From positions 3,534,001 through 3,598,000 of the forward strand of contig JABYQN010000002.1 in assembly GCA_022606135.1 (NCBI GenBank): a stretch of DNA of 64,000 nucleotides. Direction: 5' to 3'. This DNA is from Fomes fomentarius (taxonomy: Eukaryota > Basidiomycota > Agaricomycetes > Polyporales > Polyporaceae). Under the pieces are notes generated by a model that saw nothing but the letters and a program-made list of their open reading frames with translations, was not told the DNA's origin and ran no database searches. This document shows, piece by piece, positions 35,596 through 47,080 of this stretch; the first letter of the stretch is position 1; each line of letters opens with the position of its first letter. A program made the translations under genes and the position numbers.

Positions 35596-36838
35596 ATGTC
35601 CTGGTTCTCGCGTAAGGAAAAGACCCTCATACCAGCCGTCCAATCCGAGGACGCCAGGCGGCAGGAGCTGTTGGGCTCTCGTGGCACAAACAGTGCCTCC
35701 CCCCGCCCGCCCTCCAACTTCTCTCGCTCATCCTCAGCTACATACGTCGCCAGCCGCGACGGCGACCCGTACAGCAGTCCCACTTCTGTCCCACCGCCGC
35801 CGATCAACTACGGCGACCGTTACACTCGCAAGGACGCCGTCGGCGATGTCTACTCGCGTGGCCAAGGCAACATCGACAGGGATCGCGGCGAGCTCTTGGG
35901 AGGGTACAAGCCGCAGAAGCCTGGGTCCGGTCGCTTCTTCGACGATGCGCCCCCGAGGGCCCCAGGGCGGCGCGGGACGCCGCCCCCTGGCGAAGAGAAC
36001 GATGAGGATGTCGAGGGTATCAAGCAGGACATGCGGTTCATGAAGCAGGACAGTGTCAACTCGACGCGTAATGCTCTTCGCCTTGCGCGTGAGGCGGAGG
36101 AGACCGCACGCAACACTGTCAACAAACTGGGCTCACAATCTGGTGCGTATCATGACTGTCTCACGTTCATCGACGGGCGTGATGTTGACTACTGGCCGTG
36201 CCGGCCGGTAGAGAAATTGGCGGACACCGAGCGCCACCTTGACATTTCCAAGGGCTACTCGCAGCGCGCGGCAGACAAGACGGACGAACTGAAGCAGCTC
36301 AACCGATCGATCTTCGTCCCGACCTGGACGCGCAACAAGGACGCGAAGCGCGCGGCGCAGGAGCAGAAGATACAGGACAGGTACGACGAGGAGCGCACGA
36401 ACCGCGAGAAGGCGATGCGCGATGTCCGTGATACCCAGGACCGCCTCGGGCGTGCGGCCACCTACGGCGCGCGCGCGGAGGACGATGGGGAGGGTATCGG
36501 TGGAGGCAGTGGGCGGTACCGCACCGCCGCGCAGCTGCAGGTGCGCAAGGAGCAGCGCAAGCGTTACCAGTTCGAGGCGGATGAGGAGGACGATCAGCTG
36601 GAGGACGAGATTGACGACAACCTGGACGAGATTATGGACGTCACGAAGCGTCTGAAGGCGCTCGGTACCGCGATGAGCGGCGAGCTTGACACCCAGAACG
36701 CTCGGATTGACCGCATCACCAACAAGACTGACGGTCTTGACCAGCACCTCTTCACTAACACCCAGAGGGTCAGTCGGTTCCACGTCTTATACAACTTCCC
36801 TGCTAACGTGCCCCGTGCAGCTCAACCGAATCAAGTAG
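35596..36838 (+). CDS. SEC9: Sec9 / SNAP-25-type t-SNARE
   Basis: Plasma-membrane Qbc-SNARE that fuses secretory vesicles with syntaxin and v-SNARE partners. Exons: 35596-36142, 36212-36768, 36821-36838; 373 residues. The N-terminus is disordered (MSWFSRKEKTLIPAVQ, Ser/Pro/Gly-rich). The first SNARE helix spans about residues 140-215 (EDVEGIKQDMRFMKQDSVNS ... TRNALRLAREAEETARNTVN). The second is at the C-terminus (EDEIDDNLDEIMDVTKRLKA ... MSGELDTQNARIDRITNKTD). Between them is a basic linker with FVPTWTRNKDAKRAAQEQKI. The last 18-nt exon codes LNRIK plus stop. There is no Cys-rich palmitoylation quartet in the linker, as in yeast Sec9. Confidence 0.92.
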
Positions 36839-37022
36839 ACTGTAGTTGTGCTTGTGGACCACAGACAGTGTTTCTGTCCTTTCGATATTGGTAGGTATCG
36901 GTGTATATGGATATTAGGCACACGGACGATTTTGGAGTGTCTATACAAGAGTTCTAGGTTGGGAATAATACTGTGGCGCTGCCCACGACTGAGTCGGTAT
37001 GAGCACGCATCGGATGTGTCCT

Positions 37023-37560
37023 TCACTTGAGCGTGGCGAAGCCAACAGAGTTATGATCGGGTGAGAACACTGTATATACATCCTTCATGAAACTACATGG
37101 ACGATCGTCCTGGGACGACGAGGGAGCTCCAGCACGTACCTGTCACCGACTAACCATGTGTTCTTGCCGAGTCCGAGGTCCTTCGCTGCGATGGCACCAA
37201 CGCATGTGTTGGGGGCCATCTTCCCTGCGTTAAAGCTAGCGTGTCTACATTAGGTCCTGTTCGTACCTAGTAAGAGATACACACAGACTCACTTCGCTGC
37301 AGAGACCGTCCAGTTCTTTCCACCCCAGCTGAAATCAATGTTCGAGGAAATTGTGTCACAAAGGATCGAGTAGAAGCCGTTGTCGGCGTCGTATATAACA
37401 GCGCCAGAGATGTTCTTGTAGACCATCGAGACGACGTCGGGTGGGCCGTATATGAGGGTGGTGCCCTAGTCGACGATAGTCTGCACGCCACTTGTGATGA
37501 CCTCTAGACCCGTACCAGTCAATATATAGTTCGTCTCGAGAGTGATGGTAGTGAGGATGG
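37023..37560 (-). pseudogene. Relic of a secreted aspartic protease (C-terminal lobe)
   Basis: Spliced minus-strand fragments read as the C-terminal lobe of a pepsin-like (A1) protease: TLIYGPPDVVSMVYKN, NISGAVIYDADNGFYSIL, FSWGGKNWTVSAAN, CVGAIAAKDLGLGKNTWLVG and the end FMKDVYTVFSPDHNSVGFAT. Introns at 37236-37292 and 37093-37139 still have good splice sites. The catalytic IVDTGT motif is disrupted: Asp is followed directly by TAG (37466-37468) where Thr is expected. No N-terminal lobe (DTGSS motif, signal peptide) is found in the 600 bp upstream on this strand. Both facts point to a truncated pseudogene. The 5' limit is approximate. Confidence 0.7.
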
Positions 37561-38147
37561 CCTTGATGGACATGTCAGACGGTATGTAAGATGGGGAACG
37601 GATGCCAAGTATCGAGTGGCAGTGAGTGTTCGTTCAGTAGAAGGGACTGTATCACAGGCGGTCGCTCGTCTCGGTGGGTTCGTGGGTGATAGCTCGTGGT
37701 GGATGGGTAGACGTGGAGGGGTGTTCATATACACTGTAGCTTTTTCAGTGGTATCATCTCGGATGTTAGTATATGGCCCATGCTGTATACGTGTTCAGTG
37801 TTTATAGGACGAGCTCCAAGATGCAAAGATTGACGCATTGCAAACAAGCCTGCGATTTATATTCCCAAGTGGCAGATTGAGCCGGTTCTGAATGTGGAAC
37901 GAAGCGATCCGGTCTGGGTCTGGACATGAAATTGCCGGTTGAGAGGCGAGCCAGAGCGGTCCTGAATGCGGCGGTCAAGATGAGTACGATGAGTAGCCGC
38001 GGGATCGAAACGCACCGTCAGTTGACAAACACGAACACGTGACCGTTCCTAGAAGCGGACCGCTCGCTACAGCGGCCAACTTGATGCGCCTCCCGCTCCC
38101 TTTACCCCTCTCTCTTTTCTCCCTCACGACGTCCGCCCTAGGTCGAC
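37561..38147. other. Intergenic
   Basis: Between the protease relic and the TPR-MYND gene. It was searched for the missing N-terminal lobe of the protease (codons for DTGS on the minus strand); none found. Promoter of the plus-strand gene expected at the right end. Confidence 0.45.
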
Positions 38148-38872
38148 ATGGACCCCGGAAGCCCCGCCTCTAGCTTCTCGAGCCTCTCGTCATCCCCTGA
38201 AGAACCATCCCAGGCGGAGGCTGTATCCCTATCTGCGAAAGCTCGGCAAGCGGACGCAAGGGGTAGTCATCACGAAGCCGAACGCCTCTACCATCGCGCG
38301 CTCGAGCTCATAGACCCCAACGTGCCTGCCTCCCACTCTACCCTTGCTGAACTATGGAATGGCCTGGGTGAAGTCTGCTTCCACATGGGCAGGTTCGACG
38401 ACGCCGAGCAATGGTTTAGCAAGTCGCTTGACCTCAGCATGACAATTCGCGACCTCAAGGCCATCTCAACCAGCCGGGAGAACCTCGCTAGAGTCCAGCG
38501 GGCTAAGGGCGAGCTCCTCAAGGCTAAGGCTCTCAAAATGCTTGGAGCACCTGACGACATGCGTTGCGACAACTATGCCGTACGTCTCCTGTACACACTT
38601 ACCCGTCCCATCCTCACCTGCCGTCAGTGCACGAGGGGTCTTCTCGGCACGCCGGACTTACGCATCTGTGGAGGTTGCAAAGTGAGACTTGTGACGCAAT
38701 TCGCAAGTCTTAGATACTGACCGTCGTCCTTCACAGAGCGCATTCTACTGCTCGCATGATTGCCAGGCAGGTGTTAATCACCCATACGTCTCTCCTCATT
38801 GGTCTGATGAACAGCCGCTAGAGCCGCGACTGGGAACGACACAAGAGACACTGTCGGCACCACTTGCCTTGA
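38148..38872 (+). CDS. TPR and MYND zinc-finger protein
   Basis: Small predicted adaptor of 188 residues. Exons: 38148-38579, 38628-38681, 38737-38766, 38822-38872. Residues about 25-140 form TPR-like helices (HHEAERLYHRALELIDPN, LWNGLGEVCFHMGRFDDAEQ, WFSKSLDLSMTI). The C-terminus is a MYND-type finger: C..TRGLLGTPDLRICGGC, KSAFYCSHDC, QSRDWERHKRHC. Intron 38767-38821 has a GC donor (CAG/GCAGGT); this join alone gives the consensus C-Q-x-x-D-W. Intron 38580-38627 (48 nt) is stop-free and in frame. If spliced, the first zinc pair is C-x4-C (CDNYAC); if retained, it becomes C-x2-C (CRQC). MYND fingers bind proline-rich peptides; the partner is unknown. Confidence 0.8.
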
Positions 38873-39144
38873 ACTTTCCATCTCTGCACTCTGCACGGAA
38901 TATACCCTGGGATTCGTTTACAGTTATGCTACACCGCCATCGTTAGTGCATCCTAAGTTCTCTGGAACTTCACCTTCGTAATACTTATGGTAGCTGGCTT
39001 GTCACTGATAATGTGCACACGATGTTTGCTCTGCTGAGAACCTGCATTCATATTCAAGGTCATACTCATGTGTGTGCGTCCATCATGTAGAGTGCAAAAC
39101 CAGTGCTAGCGCGAGCGTATCGCACCTCATCTACTGGTCTTCGC

Positions 39145-42100
39145 CTACTTGAAGCCCATCCTCTTCGCATACTCACGTTCCTCCGCCTGGGTGAGCTCGT
39201 CCGGGCCAGTCCAGTTCGCCGAACTCGTCCGCGCCCTGAACCGGCTGTGCCGCGTCCGGAAGATCTCCTCCATCCGCAACGGCCCAATTGGCCCAAATAT
39301 GTCATCCGGGTTGATCGTGCTCTGCTGCTGCAGCGCCTGTGCGATGTCCGGGCTCTTCGCCCAGTCGGGTAGGTCGCGCTTCGGACGGTCCTCGTCCTCC
39401 GAGTCCGAGTACTCGCTGTTGATATCGGGCAGCTCGATACTCTCGCTCGCCACCCGCGGTTCCTGCGGAGGGGGCGCTGGCGCCTTTCGTGTAGGCTGTG
39501 GGTATTGCGAGTCTTGGACGTCGCGCTCCTTACCCTTACCAGTGGTAGGCGGTGCGGCAGCTGCCTTGAGGTTGTTCGTGGACGGGGCGTGCTTGACGGT
39601 CTTTGCACCCTTACCAGCACCAGGAGTGACGGGGTTGGTAGAGCCGGAAGGGCCTGCAGTGGGCTGCTTGAGGGCAGATTTGAGCGGTGGCTTGGTTGTA
39701 CCCATACTGGGTTTCACCTGACGAGGATTAGCCGTATCCTTCTTGTCCTTGGAAGGTGGCTTCTGGGATGCAGGCGCTCCAAGCTTGCGCTTCATGGTGT
39801 CGTCATCGCCCTGTGCGATGGCATGTCAATTCTCCCAAACACATTAACAACAGTTTGAAAGAACTCACCTTCTTCGTAGCGTTGGCGGCCCGACTGAGGG
39901 GCCGCTTGTCTGTATGCTCCTCACGCTCGCGCTTGCGGCGCTCGGTGTCCTCCTTGATCTTGCGCTCCTCCTCTGCTGCACGAGTCTTCTCTTCCTCCGC
40001 CTTCCGTTGAAGAGCCTGCTGGCGGCGCGCTTCCATCTCCTTGAGACGTTGCGCCTTCTTCTCCTGTTCCTCTTGTTGCTACATCCCAGTGTCAGTATGA
40101 GCATATAGCAACAACAGAGACATATTATGACCAACCTTCTTCGCAGCGGCGGCAGCGCGTTGAAGACTCTTGACCTCAGGCTTGGGTTTCTTGCCACCAC
40201 CCAGCACGCTACTCACCAACTTGCTTGCAGTACCGAAGAAGCCCAAGTTCGACTGCGACGAGGAGGTGGATGCCATTGATTGCTGGCTGTCGCTTCTGGT
40301 CGGCTGAGATGAGTCAGTCTTGGTATGCTGTCGGCACCCTCAGTAAAAGTCCCAACAGAGAATATCGCGATTACTCACCTGCACAAGCTTAATGGTCGGC
40401 TTGCTTGCGGGTATCGCGTCCTCGATGTCGGTCTCCTCGCACTCGTCTTGCCGCATGTCATCATCGTCAATCTCCATGGCCATGTCTGCCTCGTCGTCGA
40501 CGACCTCATCCACATCTTCCGGCTGCTGAGCCGCGTCAGCCAGACGCTGCGCGAAGCCACGCTCTGGCTCTGCTTCCTCTTCCTCTTCGACCTTCTCGCT
40601 CTGGGGAAGCGAAGAGAACAGACTCTGAGTTATCTGCATCACACCAGTATCGCCACCCTTCTGGCTCGTGCTCCGGCTCGGGATTGTGCTCCAGGTGTCA
40701 TCCTTTAGTTGGTCAGGGTTCGAACTCGTGAAGCCAAACGGTGTCCAGATCTGGTGTCCAGCGAACTTCTCGTCGACACCCCAGCTGTCCCCCTCATCCA
40801 GGTCGTCATCGTTGCCACCTTTCGGTTGGCTTCCTTGAGATTGCAACTGCGCGGAGTAGGACGTGTCTTGCGTGGACGTCATCCATGCGGGCGACGCGTC
40901 CTGACGGTCGAAAACGATATCCGAGAAGACGCTCGCCTTGCTGCTCTGTGCGGAAAGGGGTGCAAACTTGGGACCCATACCAAGCGCCATGGCAGCGGGG
41001 ATGGAGAAGGGGTTCGTAGTAGGCAGCTTGAAGTCGCGAACAGGAACTGTCACATCACGAGACGATGCTGGTGCGGCGGGAGCAGGCGGCAGTGAGAAGA
41101 CAGGAGCAGGTGGGCCAGTGACACTGGTAGTGCGTGCACGCGGAGGAGTGTTTGGCGGAGTGGTGGTTGTGCTTGTGTCTGCCGCTAGAGCCGATGCCTT
41201 CTCTAGCTCCTTTTCCATCACGCTGGCCTGTGATGACGGAACAAGGTCCGATACGCTGAGCCTCCTCTCGGATTCCATAAACTCCGTTGATTGAGAAGAT
41301 GCAGGTTGCGCGGGTGACTGAATAGGCGCAGACTGCTCATCTGAGACCATTTCAACGTCCTCAGAATCAGTAGCCATGCCGAGCTCCTGCTTGAGTCGTT
41401 CTGCTACACGCGCCTCTGCTTGTGCTCGTGCTTCTGCAAGTGCCGCAGCTGCGTTGCCTCCAAGGGACTTGTTTGTGCTCTTGCCAGTGTGTGCGCTGTA
41501 ATTTTTCTTGAAAATCGTCGTGAGCACATCACCTTCACCATCTTGTCTAGGTACGCTTGTGACTGGGGCAGTGGTGATAGCGGTGAATACGGGGCGTTCC
41601 ACAGGAACATCCCGGGACTGCGAACGAGAATCAGGATGCAACGGGGCTCCATAGAGGCATGACATACCGAATCAAAATTTACAGATTGAAGCTTGCTCTG
41701 GTCGTTCGAGAAAACTGCCTGGGGGCTAGAGAGTTTGGGGAGCTTGGTACTTCGTTCCTCTTCCTCCAGCGCCTTCAAGACCGCATTCGCGTGATCTTTG
41801 GCAGCTTCGAGCATCTCACTGCTCTTCCTCTTGTTGGCGCTGAATGTCGAAGTGGCAACTCCAAGAGTGCTCGTCCGTTTGACTGTATTCCCAAGTGCCT
41901 TTGTCTCCCGCGCCTTGGACAACCAGGACGTGGAGCTTCGCTTCACAGCATGAGCAGTAGCAGACGTCCCAATGACGATATTGCTGGTCGGTTCGCCGGG
42001 TGTACGAAGCGATTTGCGAAGGGGAGATGGTGCAGGAAGACCCGCGAATTGAGACAAGCTCGGTTTACGGGAGAGGCCCGGAACGAGAGCTGAGGGCTCG

Positions 42101-43280
42101 TCACGAAGGGGCGCAGTGTACTCTTCGTGAAGCGAAGATGACGATGCGCTCGGAAGGTGACCAGTATGAGATTCTGCCTCTTCCTCAACAGGAACGGGAG
42201 ACAGCGAAACCTTTGGAAGCGGTGCCGTATGGAATTCAGCACTCCGAGCGGAGGTTGACTCTGGATCTTCGTGAGGACTCAGAGGAATGGTGTGGAAGGT
42301 TGTTGAAGACATTGTGGTGACATCGCCGTAAGTAAGCTCTTCACTTTCTTGTGTTCGAACGTCTTCAACGTGGTGCACGATGTTCTCCTCCATGTCGACG
42401 TCTTGCGATTCGGCATCATGGAACACTGTTTCGTTCGACTTTGAAGATTCAATCTGTGCCTCAATAGGCTCGTGTGCAGATCTGGACACGTATCCGAGAG
42501 ACATCCGGCTCCGTTCCACCAACTCGTCGTCTTCCGCGATCATCGAGAGTTCCTTGACCGAGTCCTTCACCACAAGTAGTGCGTCTTCATGACTGCTAGA
42601 GGGTATCACAGCAGGTGGAGGGTCGAAGTTTGGAGCAGGTAGAGGGTCGTGCGCCACTCCTAACTCCATACTCTCCAGTGGGTTGACGGCAGGGCTGTCT
42701 GCAATGGTTACAATCCGTTGGTTCTTTAGTTGCGCGAACGAGCCAGGTACTTGCGGACGTGGGCGGTCGCCCGAGGGTTGACGCAACGGAGCAGCTTTCC
42801 GCTCATCATCGACAAATGTGTCCTTCTCCTTTGCCTGAAGAAGTGTCTTGTGAAAGTCGTTGATAGGTTTGTGATTCTCCTTCGTGTCGCCGTCCTTCAA
42901 GAATTTGAGGGACGAGGGTAGAAGTACTAGGTCCCATGCTCACCTCAAAATACGTAAATGTGATAGCTTTCGATTTCGCAGAGGCCGCAGTTGCTGCACG
43001 AGTTCTGGCGGGCGCGTTCTTCTTGCGGCCAGGAGTCTTAAGAAGTTCGATGACTGGTCTGTGCTACCACGTCAGCAGAGCGAGAGACAGAGTAAGATGT
43101 TTCTACAAACTCTCTCTTGGGACCCTCCAAGAAGCTCTCAAGGTACATGTCGAGAAAATCGAAGCCTTCCTTCTGAATTTGTTCGTGGAGGAATTGACGT
43201 CCAGGGTCTTGTGCCATGGTAAAACGTATGGAATTGCACCAAGCGATCACGCCCGCCTCTCCAGATTTAGAACCGTCCAT
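39145..43280 (-). CDS. INCENP/Sli15, chromosomal passenger complex scaffold
   Basis: Scaffold that binds and activates Aurora kinase at centromeres and the spindle. Exons (minus): 43280-43111, 43058-42944, 42894-41668, 41617-40379, 40303-40136, 40078-39869, 39810-39145; 1264 residues. The N-terminal region starts MDGSKSGEAGVIAWCNS, with FLEGPKREPVIELLKTPG. A long disordered Ser/Thr/Pro-rich middle follows. Then there is a basic-acidic single helix (QRLKEMEARRQQALQRKAEE and following). The C-terminal IN-box for Aurora binding is clear: LPDINSEYSDSEDEDRPKRD, LPDWAKSPDIAQALQQQSTI, NPDDIFGPIGPLRMEEIF. The C-terminal end lacks the usual TSS motif in exact form (RTSSANWTG is close to it). Identification rests on the IN-box and domain order. 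Confidence 0.88.
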
Positions 43281-44212
43281 GAGAGTGTGTTGGTAGAGAG
43301 GGAAGGGGGAGAAATGGAGAAGGGGTCGGGAGGTGTTGAGCTTGAGGTGGTGTCGAAGAGTGGTGATCCGCGTCTTGGACCGTGGTTGAATACGACGCGC
43401 CGGTCATGTGACTGCGACAGAGTAGATCGACGGAGCGCTCATAAGGCCTTCCGTCGACTCACTGCTCACAGTGACACATGTCTGGTTGGTAGGCTTCCGA
43501 ATCCAATGTCTCAATCATCAGTCAGCTGACGATATGGTTTTTGTTGGACCCACAGCCTCTGCGTTTCTAATCGACCAGCTTCCATACGACATCTTGCGCC
43601 GGTTCCAACTAGTCATGACCATCATGGAGTCGAACGATACTCGTTGAACATTGGATATCAAACTGCATGACCGTACGACAGCATGCATGAATACTGTCGA
43701 GCACTTGTAGGGCGGTCTATCTCATGATAAGAATGATAAGAAATTATCGACTAGTATCTTCTCGGCATGGTCAGCAACGGAGACTACGTCTATCCTGCTT
43801 CAAGTTGTCAGTAGGCCTGTCCAATGTCTGCATATGGGGGACTAATCGAGCGACCTTCTCAACGTTGCGGTTTCCCCGTGAGTACTTGGCTCTCGACCGT
43901 TACGGCTAGCGTACCGTGACACACCGAATTTTAATCTCCTTTTGGCAAGGTATTTGTGCGCGTCAGGTGGGTGCCCGTCATCCCATCTGCGCTAACATGA
44001 GCTCCACTCAGGACCTATCAGTGCCTGAACAACGAAGGATTTCGTGCTCACACAGAGAACACCATTACGGAATTTTCGTTTCTCAAGCTCCACGCCACAC
44101 GCCCTTGTCTCCTCTGGTGTGTATGCTATGGGCGTATCAACGATTGATGGCGTTCCGGCCAAGACGATAAATAGGACTTCTTTGCGGCCCCATCTTCAGA
44201 GAAACAGAACTC
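43281..44212. other. Divergent intergenic region (INCENP / P450)
   Basis: About 930 bp holding both promoters. The start of a long plus-strand open frame at 42936-43529 is antisense to INCENP exons and is not a gene. Nothing else recognised. Confidence 0.5.
44166..44175 (+). promoter_or_regulatory. Putative TATA box of the P450 gene
   Basis: GATAAATAGG, 38-47 bp upstream of the P450 start codon. Suggests a TATA-type, possibly inducible promoter; inference only. Confidence 0.35.
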
Positions 44213-46267
44213 ATGGCTTACTTCGACTCCCGCCTCGTTCTGCTCGGGTTTACCGCCATCGCGGCACTCATCCTACACGGTTATACCAAAGCACGTGGCC
44301 GGTGCGCCCGTGCTCTGCCTCCAGGACCTGGACGCCTGCCATTTATTGGAAATGCGCTCGACATCCCACTATCTAGGCAGTGGGAGACGTTCGAGAAGTG
44401 GGCGCGAGAGTATGGTACGTCCGGCACCGTGTTTTTGTACTGGGACGAATAGAGTGAATATCACGGGCGTAGGAGATATTGTGTACATCAGTTTGTTGGG
44501 GCAGTCGGTCATCGTCCTCAATAGTGTGAAGGCGGCCTCCGACTTACTCGACAAGCGATCTGCAATTTACTCTGACCGGTTCAATTCGACAGTCGTGCCT
44601 ATGTGAGTATCAGAGCGCCAGCCTTCTTCCGGACACTCAGTCTGAGTAGTTGGTCTCCAGGATCGGATGGGACTGGAATGTCGCCCTCATGGGATACGGG
44701 CCAAAATGGCGGCAGACAAGACGTGTGTTCCATGAACACTTTCACCAAGGCACCGTTCGACAATATCAGCCCGTCCAGCTGTCCGGCACACGCAAGTACC
44801 TAACGCGCCTATTGGCCAATCCCGCTAATTACGTTGAGGACTTACGATAGTGAGGAAGGCTAGTTGTATTCTGGATGCTGGAGTCTACTCATGCTATATG
44901 CTGCTGCAGTGATCTGGGCTCCACGATTTTGGAGGTGGCTTACGGTATCAAAGCCGCAGACGCGGACGACAAGTACATCGCTATCGGCGAGCGTGCAGTG
45001 GAGGGACCTACAACAGCCCTCGTCCTTGGTGCTCTATGGGTAGAATTCATCCCCATTCTGCGACATCTCCCATCTTGGCTTCCCGGAGCATCCTACCAGA
45101 GAAAGGCGAAATCCTGGAGGCACGAGGCAATGGCGCTGAAGCATATCCCTTTCGAGAAGGCAATGTCTGACTTTGTGAGTACATTTGCAGCAACAAGCTG
45201 AGCTACCAGATTTGAAGTTCTGCAGAGGGATGGTGGAGGCATTTGGTCTCTCTCCAGCGAGATCATGAACAGAGATTACGGTATGGGCAACGTCTCCCCT
45301 CCCGAGAAGGAAGAGCTGGCAAAGAATGTGGCTGCTGTTACTTACGGAGGTGAGCACGTTTCGCATACAGATAAGTACATTCAATTTAACGAGTGGATGC
45401 CCAGCTGGTGCAGATACGGTATGACACAACATACTATTCCGGAAGATTACATTCTGACATGGTGAACATCTACAGAGCTTCTCGACATTGCAGACATTCT
45501 TCCTTGCCATGGTACTCCACCCCGAAGTACAACGAAAGGCACAAGCGCAACTTGAAACGGTTGTAGGACCACATCGTCTGCCCGAGTTCGAAGATCAAAA
45601 GAACTTGCCCTACATTCATGCGATCGTCAAGGAGTGCCTGAGGTGGCAGAACGTATTTACGCTAGGGCTTCCTCACCGCCTTATGGAAGATGACGAATAC
45701 AACGGCTACTATCTTCCCAAGGGTTCTATTGTTCTTGGAAATATATGGTACGCATCGACTTCCGCAACCAGTCATAGCAGGACGAACGATTATCTAGGGC
45801 CATATCGCATGATCCCAAGACATATCCCGATCCCGAGGTTTTTGACCCTGACCGCTACTTCAAACCTGATGGCTCACCAAACGCCGACGTCCTCGACCCA
45901 GCCGTATTCGCGTTTGGCTTCGGGAGGAGGCATGTATTGCATTCATCTATGGTACCACATGACGCTAATTCGAGTTGGGTTTGCAGAGCGTGCCCCGGTC
46001 GTCACTTTGCGATGGCTTCCATCTACATTTATGTCGCATCCATCTTGCAAGTCTACAATATCCGTGCCAAACAAGACAAAGATGGCAAACCCGTCGAGAT
46101 TAGACCGGACATGGTCTCAGGTGTAGTCTCGTACGTGTCTTTCTTGCAACTGCAGGTAGGTACGGCCAGCTAACAAGGGGCCATTGGACAGGTATCCAGA
46201 AAGGTTCCAGTGCGACATAATTCCGCGTTCGGCCAACACTGAAAGTCTGATCAAGCTTTGCCTATGA
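44213..46267 (+). CDS. Cytochrome P450 monooxygenase
   Basis: Microsomal haem monooxygenase of 512 residues, resembling basidiomycete P450s of the O-methylsterigmatocystin-oxidoreductase type. Exons: 44213-44414, 44473-44602, 44661-44849, 44910-45174, 45226-45349, 45414-45418, 45476-45747, 45798-45929, 45987-46130, 46192-46267. The N-terminal anchor is VLLGFTAIAALILHGYTK, then the Pro-rich hinge LPPGPGRLPFIGN. The ExxR motif is in VKECLRW, the PERF-like block is FDPDRYFKP, and the haem-binding loop is FGFGRRACPGRHFA with the axial Cys. The oxygen-activation helix depends on a predicted 5-nt exon (45414-45418), giving YGDTSFSTLQTFF. Intron 45930-45986 uses a GC donor (GAG/GCATGT) inside the haem loop. 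The substrate is unknown. Confidence 0.88.
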
Positions 46268-46562
46268 TGAGTGTCTGTACTTGTACTTGTTGACTCGGTG
46301 TAGGGCGTCGCATGCTGTACACCGTCATAGGGGACGTATGGTGTAGGCATATTTGTGTGAATGTTCGAACTGCTGTATTTGTATTTTGTTGGCATGAAAC
46401 GATTGCGATGACTGCTAAGACCACGATAGCGGCAGGGGAGTGTTGTGCGCAGCAAGAGGACTATACGAGTCTAGTACTGGTAGATGTGCGTATAGTCAGC
46501 CACTGGCCAGCGAGACGAAACAGCATACCACTCACGCATATGCCGTTTCACCCGGGCATCCC

Positions 46563-46980
46563 TTAGAGCTCTGGCGTACGAGTATTTGCCTTCCTTTCCA
46601 TATTGAGCTCTCGATAGCACTTTGGACACAGGTTGTGCGCAAGCTTCGGCGAGCCGCACGCTTCACAATGTACCAGGTCTGCAGATTCCTCAACCACCCA
46701 AACTCGGTGCGAACGAGAGAGGAAACATACTTTGTTTGTCCTTCAGTCCCTTGTTCGCGCTACGCATCGCTTTTCGTGAATGCGACGTCTTCTTTTTGGG
46801 AACGGCGAGTAGCCACGGGGGAAAGAGTTCAAGCAGGGAGGGTAGTGAGGGGATGGCCCAGGTGAACGGTTTTGGCGTGAGGAAGGCCGGCACAGATGCC
46901 GCAGCAAGGGAAATTCGCGCAAGAGGGAAACGTGCCACAGAGAGCCATGTCCTAGACTGATGAAGAGCCAATGCTGCCAT
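46563..46980 (-). CDS. MRPL32: Mitochondrial ribosomal protein bL32m
   Basis: Large-subunit mitoribosomal protein of 121 residues. Exons (minus): 46980-46731 and 46678-46563. The N-terminus (MAALALHQSRTWLSVARFPL) is a presequence plus a hydrophobic stretch. The mature part starts at the bL32 hallmark AVPKKKTSHSRKAMRSANKG. Two CxxC pairs (CEACGSPKLAHNLCPKC) form the zinc knuckle. In yeast and mammals the presequence is removed by the m-AAA protease before ribosome assembly; the same is inferred here. Its start codon is only 100 bp from that of the divergent NDUFA5 gene. Confidence 0.9.
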
Positions 46981-47080
46981 GGTGGATGAAGTAGACAGAC
47001 CTGCAAGCAAGCGCCTAGTACTCCCGTGTCGTTGCACGTCCTGAGCGCCCAGACATCCTCACCTACCACCACCGTCCGTG
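46981..47080. promoter_or_regulatory. Shared divergent promoter, bL32m / NDUFA5
   Basis: Exactly 100 bp separate the two start codons, so both leaders and core promoters must lie here or overlap the neighbouring gene. Both products are mitochondrial, which suggests coordinated transcription. No clear TATA box; the left part contains CCATGGTGGATG near the bL32m start. Confidence 0.6.

Noticed and set aside
42936..43529. 197-codon plus-strand open frame
   Set aside because: Antisense to the first exons of INCENP; no domain.
45350..45480. Frameshift making the P450 a pseudogene
   Set aside because: A 5-nt exon with proper splice signals restores the frame, and all other motifs and the total codon count agree.
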